Of a stretch of DNA of 64,000 nucleotides, positions 12,390-21,415 are shown one piece after another (within the stretch, counting starts at the first letter, position 1; each line of letters starts with the position of its first letter). The notes beneath the pieces are model-generated. The model worked only from the letters and a program-made list of their open reading frames with translations, ran no database searches and was not told where the DNA came from. The stretch comes from Gammaproteobacteria bacterium (lineage in GTDB: Bacteria > Pseudomonadota > Gammaproteobacteria > Steroidobacterales > GCA-2729495): the NCBI GenBank assembly GCA_014337915.1, contig QUBU01000001.1, forward strand, positions 186,001 to 250,000, given 5' to 3'. Both the position numbers and the translations under genes were made by a program.

Positions 12390-13529
12390 CTAGAGAATGG
12401 CTTTTGGATAGGAGCCGAGGACACGGAACAGGTCCGCCTGGCGGCGCAGCTGCGCCAGCGCCTGTGCTACATGGCGCTCTTCGGCATGGCCATCGACGTC
12501 AACGAAGAAGACGTAGTGCCACTTGCGCTGGCGCGAGGGGCGCGACTCGATGCGCGTCATGTTGACCTTGTGCTTCGCCAGCGGCGCCAGCAGGCGATGC
12601 AGCGCGCCGGCATCCTCACCCTTGCTGCTCGAGAGCAGCAGGCTGGTCTTGTCGTCGCCACTCGCCGGAAACAGCTTGCGCCCCACGACCAGGAAGCGCG
12701 TGGTGTTATCCGGCCGGTCCTCGATGTCGGCCACGAGCTTGTCGAGGCCATAGACCTCCGCTGCCGCATCGCCGGCAATGGCCGCGGTACCGGCCTCGTC
12801 GCGGGCGCGACGCGCGCCCTCGGCATTGCTGGTGGCCTCCACCGTCGGTACGCCCGGCAGGTACTCACGCAGCCAGCCTCGGCACTGGGCCAGCGACTGC
12901 GGATGGGCACAGACCCGCGCCACCTGCTCCAGTGACGACATCGTGCCCAGCAGGTGCTGGCGCACACGCAACTCGACCTCGCCACAGATCTTCAGCGGTG
13001 ACCCCAGGAACAGGTCAAGCGTATGGTTGACGGTGCCCTCGGTGGAGTTCTCCACCGGCACGACGCCGAAATCCGCGGCGCCCGACTCCACCTCGTGGAA
13101 GACCTCATCGATGGTGCCGAGGGGCAGCGCGCGCACTGAATGGCCAAACTGCTTGTAGACGGCCGACTGGCTGAACGTGCCCTCGGGGCCCAGGTAACCG
13201 ACCTTCAGCGGTTCCTCCTGGGCCAGGCAGGCGGACATGATTTCGCGGAACAGCCGCACCATCTCCTCGTTGCTGAGCGGTCCGCGGTTGCGCCTGGCGA
13301 CCCCGCGCAGCACCTGCGCCTCGCGCTCGGGACGATAGAAATCCGCCGCGCCGTGCAGCCCCTTGGCAACGCCCACCTGCTGCGCCAGTCGCGCACGCTC
13401 GCTGATGCGCTCGCCGAGTTCGGCATCCAGGGCGTCGATCCGCGCCCGGATCGCGGCCAGCTCCGCCTCCGCTGCTGCCGGTCGGGCGGCGCCCCGGCCC
13501 CTGGACGGGCTCTTGCGCTTGCGGGCCAT
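12390..13529 (-). CDS. pheA: Bifunctional chorismate mutase/prephenate dehydratase (P-protein)
   Basis: Converts chorismate to prephenate and then phenylpyruvate for phenylalanine synthesis. In 379 residues: a basic N-terminal tail, an AroQ chorismate mutase helix bundle (about 22-105, IRARIDALDAELGERISERA), a prephenate dehydratase domain (VGYLGPEGTFSQSA, PVENSTEGTVNHTLDL) and a C-terminal ACT domain with the ESRPSR phenylalanine-binding motif. The ACT domain implies feedback inhibition by phenylalanine. It lies between serA and aroA; the hisC and tyrA genes often found here are absent. Confidence 0.97.
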   Translation of the reverse strand: MARKRKSPSRGRGAARPAAAEAELAAIRARIDALDAELGERISERARLAQQVGVAKGLHGAADFYRPEREAQVLRGVARRNRGPLSNEEMVRLFREIMSACLAQEEPLKVGYLGPEGTFSQSAVYKQFGHSVRALPLGTIDEVFHEVESGAADFGVVPVENSTEGTVNHTLDLFLGSPLKICGEVELRVRQHLLGTMSSLEQVARVCAHPQSLAQCRGWLREYLPGVPTVEATSNAEGARRARDEAGTAAIAGDAAAEVYGLDKLVADIEDRPDNTTRFLVVGRKLFPASGDDKTSLLLSSSKGEDAGALHRLLAPLAKHKVNMTRIESRPSRQRKWHYVFFVDVDGHAEERHVAQALAQLRRQADLFRVLGSYPKAIL

Positions 13530-13546
13530 GTAGATACCTGCTCCGG

Positions 13547-14728
13547 TCAGGCAGCCTGCGGGCGCCCGAGGTCGCGCACGCAGAGGACGCCCTCGATGCC
13601 GCGGATCTTCGCCAGCAGTTGGGGCGAGGGTGCGCCATCGAGGTCGACGATGGTGTAGGCGAGGTTGCCGCGCGACTTGTTGAGCAGGTCGGCGATGTTC
13701 AGGCCGGCATCGCCGAGGCTGCTGGAAATCTGCCCGACCATGTTCGGCACGTTGGCGTTGGCAATGGTGATGCGGTGCGCGTCCATGCGCGGCAGGTCGG
13801 CATCGGGGAAGTTCACCGAGTGGCGGACCAGGCCGTTCTCCAGGTAGCCGCGCACGGTGTCGGCCACCATGACGGCGCAGTTGATCTCCGCCTCTTCCGT
13901 GGAGGCGCCGAGGTGCGGCAGGGCGATCACGCCCTCGCGGCCGAGCAGCCTGCGGCTCGGGAAATCGCAGACATAGGCCGCGAGCTTGCCAGCGGCCAGC
14001 GCATCGAGGATCGCGGCTTCGTCGACGATCTCGCCGCGCGCGAAGTTCAGCACCACCGCCTTGCCCGGCATCAGCCTGATGCGGGCTTCGTTCACCAGCG
14101 ACCGGGTTGCGTCCAGCAGCGGCACGTGCAGGCTGATGACGTCGGCACGGCTGAACAGTTCGTCAAGGCTGCGCGCCTTTTCCACGCCGGAGGACAGCTC
14201 CCAGGCACGCTCCACCGTGATCTGCGGATCGAAGCCGATGACACGCATGCCGAGTGCCAGAGCCGCGTTGGCCACCTGCACGCCGATGGCGCCGAGGCCA
14301 ACCACGCCGAGGGTGCGGCTGGGCAGCTCATGGCCCACGAACTTCTTCTTGCCAGCCTCGACGGCCTTGTCGAGCTCGGCCCCCTCGCCGGGCAGCTGCC
14401 GGGTGAAGTCCCAGGCCTGGCAGAGGTTGCGCGCGGCGAGCAGCATGCCAGCGATGACCAGTTCCTTCACGGCATTGGCGTTGGCGCCAGGCGCATTGAA
14501 CACGGGAACGCCCTGCTTCGACAGCCGGTCCACCGGAATGTTGTTGGTGCCTGCACCGGCGCGGCCGATGGCCAGCACCGACTTCGGGATGTCCATATCG
14601 TGCATCTTCGCGGAACGCACCAGGATGGCGTCGGGATGGCCGATCTCGGAGGCAATCTCGTAGCGTTCCCGCGGCAACCGGGCGAGCCCCTGGACCGCGA
14701 TGCTGTTGAGCGTGAGTACCTTGTACAT
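13547..14728 (-). CDS. serA: D-3-phosphoglycerate dehydrogenase
   Basis: First step of serine synthesis, oxidising 3-phosphoglycerate with NAD. The 393-residue length and layout fit the short PGDH class with one C-terminal ACT domain. Seen: GRAGAGTNNIPVDRL and the FNAPGANANAVKEL loop in the substrate domain, the dinucleotide fold LGVVGLGAIGVQVANAAL, NFARGEIVDEAA, and the catalytic HLGAST histidine. The final 70 residues form the ACT domain (LADLLNKSRGNLAYTIVDLD), the likely serine sensor. It is directly downstream of serC, so two serine-pathway steps are adjacent. Confidence 0.96.
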   Translation of the reverse strand: MYKVLTLNSIAVQGLARLPRERYEIASEIGHPDAILVRSAKMHDMDIPKSVLAIGRAGAGTNNIPVDRLSKQGVPVFNAPGANANAVKELVIAGMLLAARNLCQAWDFTRQLPGEGAELDKAVEAGKKKFVGHELPSRTLGVVGLGAIGVQVANAALALGMRVIGFDPQITVERAWELSSGVEKARSLDELFSRADVISLHVPLLDATRSLVNEARIRLMPGKAVVLNFARGEIVDEAAILDALAAGKLAAYVCDFPSRRLLGREGVIALPHLGASTEEAEINCAVMVADTVRGYLENGLVRHSVNFPDADLPRMDAHRITIANANVPNMVGQISSSLGDAGLNIADLLNKSRGNLAYTIVDLDGAPSPQLLAKIRGIEGVLCVRDLGRPQAA

Positions 14729-14767
14729 TGCAGTGCTTGCTTCGTCGTCTCTGGGTGAGTGCTGCCG

Positions 14768-15850
14768 TCAACCGTGACGGCGTGCGAAATCCGCCATGAA
14801 GGCGGCCAGGGCATCGACCCCCGCCTCAGGCATGGCATTGTAGATGCTGGCGCGCATGCCGCCGACTGAACGATGGCCCTTCAGCTCGGCCAGGCCAGCG
14901 GCCGTGGCCTCGGCGAGAAAGGTTGCATCCAGCGCGGCATCCGGCAGGGTGAACGGCACGTTCATCCACGAACGGTGGGCGGGTGCCACGGGATTGCGGT
15001 AGTAGCCCGAGCCGTCGATGGCCCGGTAGAGCTTTTCGGCCTTGCGCCGGTTCACTTCGGCGATGCGTGCCAGGCCGCCCTGGCGCTTCAGCCACTGGAA
15101 CACCAGGCCGGCGATGTACCAGGAATAGGTCGGGGGCGTGTTGAGCATGCTCCCCTCCTTCGCCTGTGACGCATAACGCAGGATCGGCGGCACGGTCTCG
15201 GGCACCCGCTCCAGCAGGTCGCGGCGCACGATCATCAGCACCAGGCCGGCCGGGCCGATGTTCTTCTGGGCACCGGCATAGATCATGCCGAATTTCCGCA
15301 CATCCACCGGGCGCGACAGGATGGTGGAGGACATGTCCGCAACCAGTGGCACCGGGCCGACATCCGGTACCTCGTGGAACTCCAGCCCGCCGATGGTCTC
15401 GTTCGGACAGTAGTGCAGGTAGGCCGCTCCCGGGCTCAGCTTCCAGCTGGCACGCGCCGGCACGTCGGTGTAGTTGCCGGCCGCACCATCGGCGACGATG
15501 TTGACCTTGCGGCTGGCCTTGGCCTCGGCACTGGCCTTCTTCGACCATTGGCCGGTCACCAGGTAGTCCACGACCTGCTCCGGTCCCGAGAGGTTCATCG
15601 GGATGAGCGCGAACTGCTGCGTGGCACCGCCCTGCAGGAACAGCACGGCATAGTCGTCGGGCACGCCCAGCAGTTCGCGGACGTCCGCCTCGGCCTGCTC
15701 GGCCACCTTGATGAAGGCCTTGCCGCGGTGGCTGACTTCCATGACGGAAACGCCGCGGCCCTGCCAGTCGATCATCTCGTCCCTGGCCTGCTCGAGTACC
15801 TCCAGCGGCAAGGTGGCCGGACCTGCGCTGAAATTGAATATGCGACCCAT
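14768..15850 (-). CDS. serC: Phosphoserine aminotransferase
   Basis: Converts 3-phosphohydroxypyruvate to phosphoserine with glutamate; also acts in PLP synthesis. The start at 15850 (MGRIFNFSAGPATLP) gives the usual 360 residues; the frame to 15898 adds 16 residues with no match. Seen: FSAGPATLP, GGATQQFALIPMNL, and the PLP lysine in YAGAQKNIGPAG. It lies downstream of gyrA and upstream of serA and pheA. Confidence 0.97.
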   Translation of the reverse strand: MGRIFNFSAGPATLPLEVLEQARDEMIDWQGRGVSVMEVSHRGKAFIKVAEQAEADVRELLGVPDDYAVLFLQGGATQQFALIPMNLSGPEQVVDYLVTGQWSKKASAEAKASRKVNIVADGAAGNYTDVPARASWKLSPGAAYLHYCPNETIGGLEFHEVPDVGPVPLVADMSSTILSRPVDVRKFGMIYAGAQKNIGPAGLVLMIVRRDLLERVPETVPPILRYASQAKEGSMLNTPPTYSWYIAGLVFQWLKRQGGLARIAEVNRRKAEKLYRAIDGSGYYRNPVAPAHRSWMNVPFTLPDAALDATFLAEATAAGLAELKGHRSVGGMRASIYNAMPEAGVDALAAFMADFARRHG

Positions 15851-15928
15851 AACCCTGACTTCGTGCCTCCATTGAGAAGAGCGAAGGCCGCGGAGCACAG
15901 CCCTCGCCCGGTTGAATCCGCCCTGCCG

Positions 15929-18475
15929 CTATTCCTGGTCGTCGTCGCCCGAGAGGGCGATGATGCGGTCCAGCCCGACCAGGCGCTCGCCTTCGTCGAG
16001 GCGGATGAGCCGCACACCCTGGGTGTTGCGGCCCTGCTCGGAAATCTCGTCCACCGGCGTGCGCACCAGCGTGCCCACCGAGCTGATCAGCACGACATCG
16101 TCGCCGGGCTCGACCTGGATGGCGCCGACCATGCGGCCATTGCGCTCCGAGGTCTGGATGCCGATCACGCCCTGGCCGCCGCGACCCTGCAGCGGGAACT
16201 CATCGACGCGCGTGCGCTTGCCGAAGCCGTTCTCGGTAGCCGTGAGGATGGTGCCGTCGGCCACGATCATCAGCGCGATGACCTCGTGGCCCTCGCCGAG
16301 GCGGATGCCACGCACGCCGGCCGCGGTCCTGCCCATGGGACGGACGTCATCCTCGTGGAAGCGGATAGCCTTGCCGGAGCTGGCGCAGAGCATGATGTGG
16401 CTCTTGCCGTCGGTGATCGCCACGTCGACCAGCCGGTCGCTGTCATGCAGCTCGACAGCGCGGATGCCGGCGTTGCGCGGCCGCGAGAAGGCATCGAGGC
16501 TGGTCTTCTTGACGATGCCCTGGCTGGTGGCCATGAACACGTACTTGTCCGGCTCGTATTCGCGGATCGGCAGCACGGCGTTGACGCGCTCGCCCTCCTC
16601 CAGCGGCAGCAGGTTGACGATCGGCCGGCCGCGGGCCTCGCGGCTCGCGCGCGGCAGCTGGTAGACCTTGAGCCAGAACAGGCGCCCGAGGCTGGTAAAA
16701 CACAGCAAGGTGTCGTGGGTGTTGGCCACGAACAGCTTGTCGATGAAGTCCTCGTCCCGGACCTTGGTCGCCGTGCGCCCGCGTCCGCCGCGGCGCTGCA
16801 CGTGGTAGTCCGCGAGGCTCTGCGCCTTGGCGTAGCCGCCGTGGGACAGGGTGACCACCACGTCCTCCTGCGGCACGAGGTCTTCGATCGACAGGCTCTC
16901 GTGGCTCTCGATGATCTCGGTGCGCCGCGGATCGGCATAGCGCTCGCGAATGTCGCTGAGCTCGGCGCGGATGACCGCCATCAGCTTGTCCGGGTTGCGG
17001 AGGATCTCGGTGAACTCGCGGATGTTGTCCAGCAGTTCCCGGTACTCGTCGAGGATCTTGTCCTGCTCCAGCGCCGTCAGGCGGTGCAGGCGCAGGTCGA
17101 GGATCGCCTGGGCCTGGACCGCCGACAGCCGGTAGCCGCCCTCGACCAGGCCGAACTCGCCGCCGATGTCCGGCGGCCGGGTGGTGACCTCGCCCGCGCG
17201 GGCCAGCATCTCGGTGACCGCGCCCGGGATCCAGACGCGGGCGACGAGCGCCTCGCGCGCCGCGGCCGGCGATGCCGACGCCTTGATGACGGCGATCACC
17301 TCGTCGATGTTCGCCAGCGCCACCGCCTGGCCTTCGAGCAGGTGGGCACGTTCGCGGGTCTTGCGCAGGTCGAAGATCGTGCGCCGCGTCACCACCTCGC
17401 GCCGGTGGCGCAGGAAGGCCTCGAGGATGTCCCGCAGCGTCAGCAGCCGCGGCCGGCCGTCGCGCAGCGCGACCATGTTGATGCCGAACACCGTTTCCAG
17501 CGGTGTCTGCGCATAGAGGTTGTTCAGCACCACATCGGTGAGCTGGCCGCGGCGCAGCTCGATGACGATGCGCATGCCGTCCTTGTCGGACTCGTCGCGC
17601 AGCTCGCTGATGCCCTCGATCTTCTTGTCCCGCACCAGTTCAGCGATCTTTTCGATCAGGCGCGCCTTGTTCACCTGGTAGGGCAGCTCGGTGACGATGA
17701 TGGCCTCGCGGCCCTTGTCGTCGATGGGCTCGACATGGGTACGAGCCCGTACGTGGCAGCGGCCGCGGCCGCGCGCATAGGCCTCGTAGACACCGTTGGT
17801 GCCGTTGATGATGCCCGCAGTCGGGAAATCGGGACCCGGGATGCGCTTGATCAGCTCGGCCAGCTCGATGTTCGGGTCATCCATCAGCGCCAGCACGCCA
17901 TCGATGACCTCGCCGAGGTTGTGGGGCGGGATGTTGGTCGCCATGCCGACGGCGATGCCGGAGGAGCCGTTGACCAGCAGGTGCGGCACGCGGGTCGGCA
18001 GTACGGTCGGCTCCTGCTCCGAACCGTCGTAGTTCGGGACGAAGTCCACCGTCTCCTTGTCGATGTCCGCCAGCAGCTCGCCGGCGATGCGCGCCATGCG
18101 CACCTCGGTGTAACGCATGGCGGCCGGCGCGTCGCCATCCACCGAGCCGAAGTTGCCCTGACCGTCGACCAGCAGGTAGCGCATCGAGAATGGCTGGGCC
18201 AGGCGCACGATGGTGTCGTACACCGCCACGTCACCATGGGGGTGGTACTTGCCGATGACATCGCCGACCACGCGGGCGGACTTCTTGTAGGGCTTGCTGT
18301 GGTCGTTGCCGAGTTCCCGCATGGCATGCAGCACGCGGCGGTGCACCGGCTTGAGCCCGTCGCGGACGTCGGGAAGGGCGCGGCCAACGATGACGCTCAT
18401 CGCGTAGTCCAGGTAGGACTGGCGCATCTCGTCCTCGAGATTGACCGGCAGGATTTCCTGGGCTATGTCCGCCAT
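15929..18475 (-). CDS. gyrA: DNA gyrase subunit A
   Basis: Breaks and rejoins DNA in the A2B2 gyrase. The 848 residues contain the winged-helix and tower domains with the catalytic tyrosine Y122 in [10 protein letters not shown], followed by a C-terminal beta-pinwheel with a GyrA box (RRGGRGR near residue 557). The quinolone-resistance region reads [15 protein letters not shown], with valine at residue 83 where E. coli has serine; D87 is kept. It starts the long minus-strand gene series leading to serC, and an extended -10 lies about 115 bases upstream. Confidence 0.98.
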   Translation of the reverse strand: MADIAQEILPVNLEDEMRQSYLDYAMSVIVGRALPDVRDGLKPVHRRVLHAMRELGNDHSKPYKKSARVVGDVIGKYHPHGDVAVYDTIVRLAQPFSMRYLLVDGQGNFGSVDGDAPAAMRYTEVRMARIAGELLADIDKETVDFVPNYDGSEQEPTVLPTRVPHLLVNGSSGIAVGMATNIPPHNLGEVIDGVLALMDDPNIELAELIKRIPGPDFPTAGIINGTNGVYEAYARGRGRCHVRARTHVEPIDDKGREAIIVTELPYQVNKARLIEKIAELVRDKKIEGISELRDESDKDGMRIVIELRRGQLTDVVLNNLYAQTPLETVFGINMVALRDGRPRLLTLRDILEAFLRHRREVVTRRTIFDLRKTRERAHLLEGQAVALANIDEVIAVIKASASPAAAREALVARVWIPGAVTEMLARAGEVTTRPPDIGGEFGLVEGGYRLSAVQAQAILDLRLHRLTALEQDKILDEYRELLDNIREFTEILRNPDKLMAVIRAELSDIRERYADPRRTEIIESHESLSIEDLVPQEDVVVTLSHGGYAKAQSLADYHVQRRGGRGRTATKVRDEDFIDKLFVANTHDTLLCFTSLGRLFWLKVYQLPRASREARGRPIVNLLPLEEGERVNAVLPIREYEPDKYVFMATSQGIVKKTSLDAFSRPRNAGIRAVELHDSDRLVDVAITDGKSHIMLCASSGKAIRFHEDDVRPMGRTAAGVRGIRLGEGHEVIALMIVADGTILTATENGFGKRTRVDEFPLQGRGGQGVIGIQTSERNGRMVGAIQVEPGDDVVLISSVGTLVRTPVDEISEQGRNTQGVRLIRLDEGERLVGLDRIIALSGDDDQE

Positions 18476-18589
18476 GATTGCAACAATTCACCAGCATCGG
18501 CCCCCGGCGGGATGCGCCAGGGCCCGAGTACAGCCACCGTCTTTCGAAGTCCGGCCCGGGAGCGGCCGGCAGACCGATTACAGCCGCGA

Positions 18590-18598
18590 AGTTTAGCA
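18590..18598 (-). promoter_or_regulatory. Candidate extended -10 promoter for gyrA
   Basis: On the minus strand TGC-TAAACT forms a TGn-extended -10 box within the 218-base divergent region between gyrA and the amidohydrolase gene, about 115 bases before the gyrA start. I see no good -35 element. The plus-strand start has no clear promoter that I can support. Confidence 0.35.
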
Positions 18599-18693
18599 CA
18601 GGCACCGTGCTGGCCGCAGGTCCGGCAGCAGCGCCGGAGCCGCGAAATGCCGCGGTTTTATCGCGCCATGCGATCAGGCAATATGCCCCGCCG

Positions 18694-20025
18694 ATGACTC
18701 ACGCGCCCGTCAATCAGGCTGATCTCATCATCCGTGCGCGCTGGATCGTGCCGGTGGAGCCGGCGGGCACCAGCCTCCGGGACCATGCGCTGGTGATCGG
18801 CGACGGGCGCATCCTCGCGCTGCTGCCGCAGGCCGAGGCGACCCGGCGATTCCGCACCGGCAGCGTCGTCGACCGGCCGCAGCACGTCCTGCTGCCGGGG
18901 CTGGTCAACGCCCACACACGCAGCGCCACCTGCCTGATGCGCGGCCTTGGCGCCGGGCTGCCACCGCTGGAACGCCAGCAGCGGCACGTCGGTCCGGCGG
19001 AGGCCCGCTGGGTGGCCCCAGGGTTCATCCGCGATGGCACCAGGCTGGCGATGCTCGAGATGCTCCGCAGCGGCACCACCTGCTTCGGCGACAGTTACTA
19101 CTTTCCCGATGCAGTGGCGGCGCTGGCCGTCGAGCACCAGATGCGCGCATCGGTTGGCATGCTGGTCAGCGAGCGGCCCACCCCCTGGGCGCAGGGCACC
19201 GATGAGTGTTTCGCCCGCGGCCTCGCGATCCACGACCAGTACCGGGGCCATGCCCTGCTGCGCACCCACTTCGCTCCCGATACCGCGAATGCACTGGGCG
19301 ACGCGACCCTGCGCCACCTGCGGCTGCTGGCCGACGAACTCGATGTGCCGGTGCACATGCCGCTGCACACAACCGCCGAGGAGGTGCGCCAGGGCATCGC
19401 GCTCCACGGCCTGCGCCCCCTGGAGCGCGTGGCGGAACTGGGGCTGCTGACGGCCGGCCTGTCCGCAGTGCGGGCCACGGAGATCTCCGCGGAGGACAGC
19501 GCCAGGCTGGCAACCAGCAGCGCCAGTGTCGTCCATTGCCCGACAATCACGCTGCTTCAGGCCGCCGGCCTCACCCCACTCGCCAGCCTGGCTCGCGCCG
19601 GTGTCCGGATCGCGCTTGCCAGCGGCGGCACCGACGCAGGCAATCGCCCCGACCTGTTCGATGAGATGCGGCTGGCGTCACTGCTGGCCGGGGGGCTGAG
19701 CGGCGATGCGACCGCCCTGCCGGCGCCGGCGGCACTGGCCATGGCCACGCTGGGCGGCGCGCAGGCCCTGGGCCTCGGTGAACAATTGGGCAGCCTGGTG
19801 CCGGGAAAACTCGCCGACCTGATCTGCATCGACCCCGGCAGCAGCGGCATGGCAGCCGACGGCTGGACACTGGCGCAACTCCTGCATGGCGACATTGCCA
19901 AGCAGGTCTCCGACAGCTGGATCGGTGGCCGCCAGGTGCTGGAGGATGGCCGGGCACTGTTCTTCGACGAGGCCGCGGTACTCGCAGCAGCGCAGGCCTG
20001 GCAGCAGCGGCTGGGCAGCCCATGA
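18694..20025 (+). CDS. MtaD/TrzA-family amidohydrolase with a degenerate active site (probable pseudoenzyme)
   Basis: Related along its length (443 residues from the ATG at 18694) to 5-methylthioadenosine/S-adenosylhomocysteine deaminase, and in the usual mtaD position before ubiG. The fold motifs are kept: LLPGLVNAHT, PAEARWV, LEMLRSGTTCF, RPLERVAELGLL, HCP, LAGGLSGDATALPA, LGSLVPGKLADL. The active site is not. The HxH metal pair is H74-T-R76; FAPHA is FAPDT (D196); HLHE is P223-L-H-T226; AVHM is AVR260; GTDG is A309-S-G311-G. So the second, third and fourth metal ligands and the catalytic Glu and His are all replaced. Zinc deaminase activity is unlikely. A 4-base ATGA overlap couples it to ubiG. 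Confidence 0.88.
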   Translation: MTHAPVNQADLIIRARWIVPVEPAGTSLRDHALVIGDGRILALLPQAEATRRFRTGSVVDRPQHVLLPGLVNAHTRSATCLMRGLGAGLPPLERQQRHVGPAEARWVAPGFIRDGTRLAMLEMLRSGTTCFGDSYYFPDAVAALAVEHQMRASVGMLVSERPTPWAQGTDECFARGLAIHDQYRGHALLRTHFAPDTANALGDATLRHLRLLADELDVPVHMPLHTTAEEVRQGIALHGLRPLERVAELGLLTAGLSAVRATEISAEDSARLATSSASVVHCPTITLLQAAGLTPLASLARAGVRIALASGGTDAGNRPDLFDEMRLASLLAGGLSGDATALPAPAALAMATLGGAQALGLGEQLGSLVPGKLADLICIDPGSSGMAADGWTLAQLLHGDIAKQVSDSWIGGRQVLEDGRALFFDEAAVLAAAQAWQQRLGSP

Positions 20026-20735
20026 GCGATACCATCCGCAATGCCGACGCCGCCGAAGTGACACGCTTCAATGCGCTGGCAACCCGCTGGTGGGATCCGG
20101 CTGGGGAGATGCGCCCGCTGCACCAGATGAATCCGGTGCGCGTCGCCTTCATCGCCGCGCGGGCGCAACTGCGTGGCGCCCGCTGCCTGGACGTCGGCTG
20201 CGGCGCCGGCCTGCTGAGCGAGGCGCTCGCCAGGGCCGGGGCGAGCGTCACCGGTATCGATCTCGCGCTGGATTCCCTGGCGGTGGCGCGCCTGCACCAG
20301 GTCGAGTCGGGCCTGGAGGGCATCCGTTACCTGCACTGCACCGCCGAAGACATGGCGGCATCGGAGCCGGGCGCCTACGACGTCGTCACCTGCCTGGAAG
20401 TCCTCGAGCACGTCCCCGACCCTGCCTCGACGATTGCGGCCTGTGCGCGCCTGCTGCGCCCGGGTGGTGCAGCGTTCTTCTCGACGATCAACCGCAACCT
20501 CGCGGCCTACATGGTCACCATCCTCGGTGCCGAATACCTGCTTGGTGTACTGCCGCGCGGTACCCACGACTACTCCAGGTACATCCGGCCCTCAGAACTC
20601 GACGCCTGGGCGCGGCAGGCGGGACTCGCGCTCGAGGAGCTCGCCGGCATCGAGGTCGCAGGCAAGGACGGCTTCCGCATCGGCGACAGCGTGCGCGTGA
20701 ACTACATCGCCCATTGCCGGAGGGTCGCGCCATGA
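20022..20735 (+). CDS. ubiG: Ubiquinone biosynthesis O-methyltransferase
   Basis: SAM-dependent enzyme for both O-methylations of ubiquinone synthesis. The 237 residues begin with the family hallmark EVTRFNALATRWWDPAGEMRP region, followed by HQMNPVR, SAM motif I LDVGCGAGLLSE (about 55-66), CLEVLEHVPDP, and NRNLAAYMVTILGAEY with the THDYSRYIRPSEL block near the end. The start overlaps the preceding stop by 4 bases (ATGA), and its own stop overlaps gph the same way, so three to four genes read as one coupled unit. Confidence 0.97.
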   Translation: MSDTIRNADAAEVTRFNALATRWWDPAGEMRPLHQMNPVRVAFIAARAQLRGARCLDVGCGAGLLSEALARAGASVTGIDLALDSLAVARLHQVESGLEGIRYLHCTAEDMAASEPGAYDVVTCLEVLEHVPDPASTIAACARLLRPGGAAFFSTINRNLAAYMVTILGAEYLLGVLPRGTHDYSRYIRPSELDAWARQAGLALEELAGIEVAGKDGFRIGDSVRVNYIAHCRRVAP

Positions 20736-21415
20736 ACGGCGGCCTCAGCGCGGTGCTCTTCGACCTCGACGGCACGCTGCTCGACACCGCACCCGACATG
20801 GTGGCCGCCCTGAACGAGCTGCGACGCGAGGAGTCCGCAACGGCCATTCCCTTCGAAGTCGCCCGCGACCATGTATCGAACGGCGTGCTCGGCCTGATCC
20901 GCCTCGCCTTCGGCGAGTTGCCGGACGGCGAGCGCGGGCGCCTGCAGCTGCGTTTCATCGACATCTACGCACAGCGACTCGCGCGGGAGACGCGCCTGTT
21001 TGCCGGCATGGACCGGGTGCTCGCCATGATCGAGGCGGCCGGCGTGCCCTGGGGCGTGGTCACCAACAAGCCCGGTCGTCTCACCGAACCCCTGCTCGCC
21101 ACGCTGGCGCTGCGCAGTCGCTGTGCCACTGTCGTCAGCGGCGACACCACCCCGGAGCGCAAGCCCCATCCACAGCCGCTGCGACATGCACTGGCTGAGA
21201 TCGGCGCCGATGCCCGGGCCGCCGTCTATGTCGGCGACGCCGAGCGCGACGTCACCGCCGCGCGCGCCGCCGGCATGCGCACGGTCGCCGCACTCTACGG
21301 TTATATTCCCCCCGGGGAGGAACCACACGCCTGGGGTGCCGACCACCATATCGGCGCCCCGGAAGAACTGCTGGCCATACTCGAGGTACCCGCTGCCATG
21401 CTGGATCGACGATGA
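20732..21415 (+). CDS. gph: HAD-family phosphatase (phosphoglycolate phosphatase / MupP type)
   Basis: HAD hydrolase of 227 residues. Motif I is FDLDGTLLDT (residues 10-19), with a helical cap between 20 and 85, motif II VVTNKPG, motif III lysine in TPERKPHPQPL and motif IV VYVGDAERDVTAARAAG. In E. coli such enzymes hydrolyse 2-phosphoglycolate. In pseudomonads the gene following ubiG is MupP, a MurNAc-6-phosphate phosphatase of peptidoglycan recycling. The ubiG-gph-yciK order is the same as at that locus, so MupP function is quite possible here. It is coupled on both sides by ATGA overlaps. Confidence 0.9.
   Translation: MNGGLSAVLFDLDGTLLDTAPDMVAALNELRREESATAIPFEVARDHVSNGVLGLIRLAFGELPDGERGRLQLRFIDIYAQRLARETRLFAGMDRVLAMIEAAGVPWGVVTNKPGRLTEPLLATLALRSRCATVVSGDTTPERKPHPQPLRHALAEIGADARAAVYVGDAERDVTAARAAGMRTVAALYGYIPPGEEPHAWGADHHIGAPEELLAILEVPAAMLDRR

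Noticed and set aside
18478..18693. 72-codon N-terminal extension of the MtaD-like gene
   Set aside because: It runs through the gyrA promoter region, is low complexity, and the family starts near MTHAPVNQADLII.
15374..18697. 1107-codon plus-strand open frame opposite gyrA and serC
   Set aside because: It is the antisense shadow of two strongly identified genes; the translation is rich in Arg, Ala, His and Asp runs with no domain.
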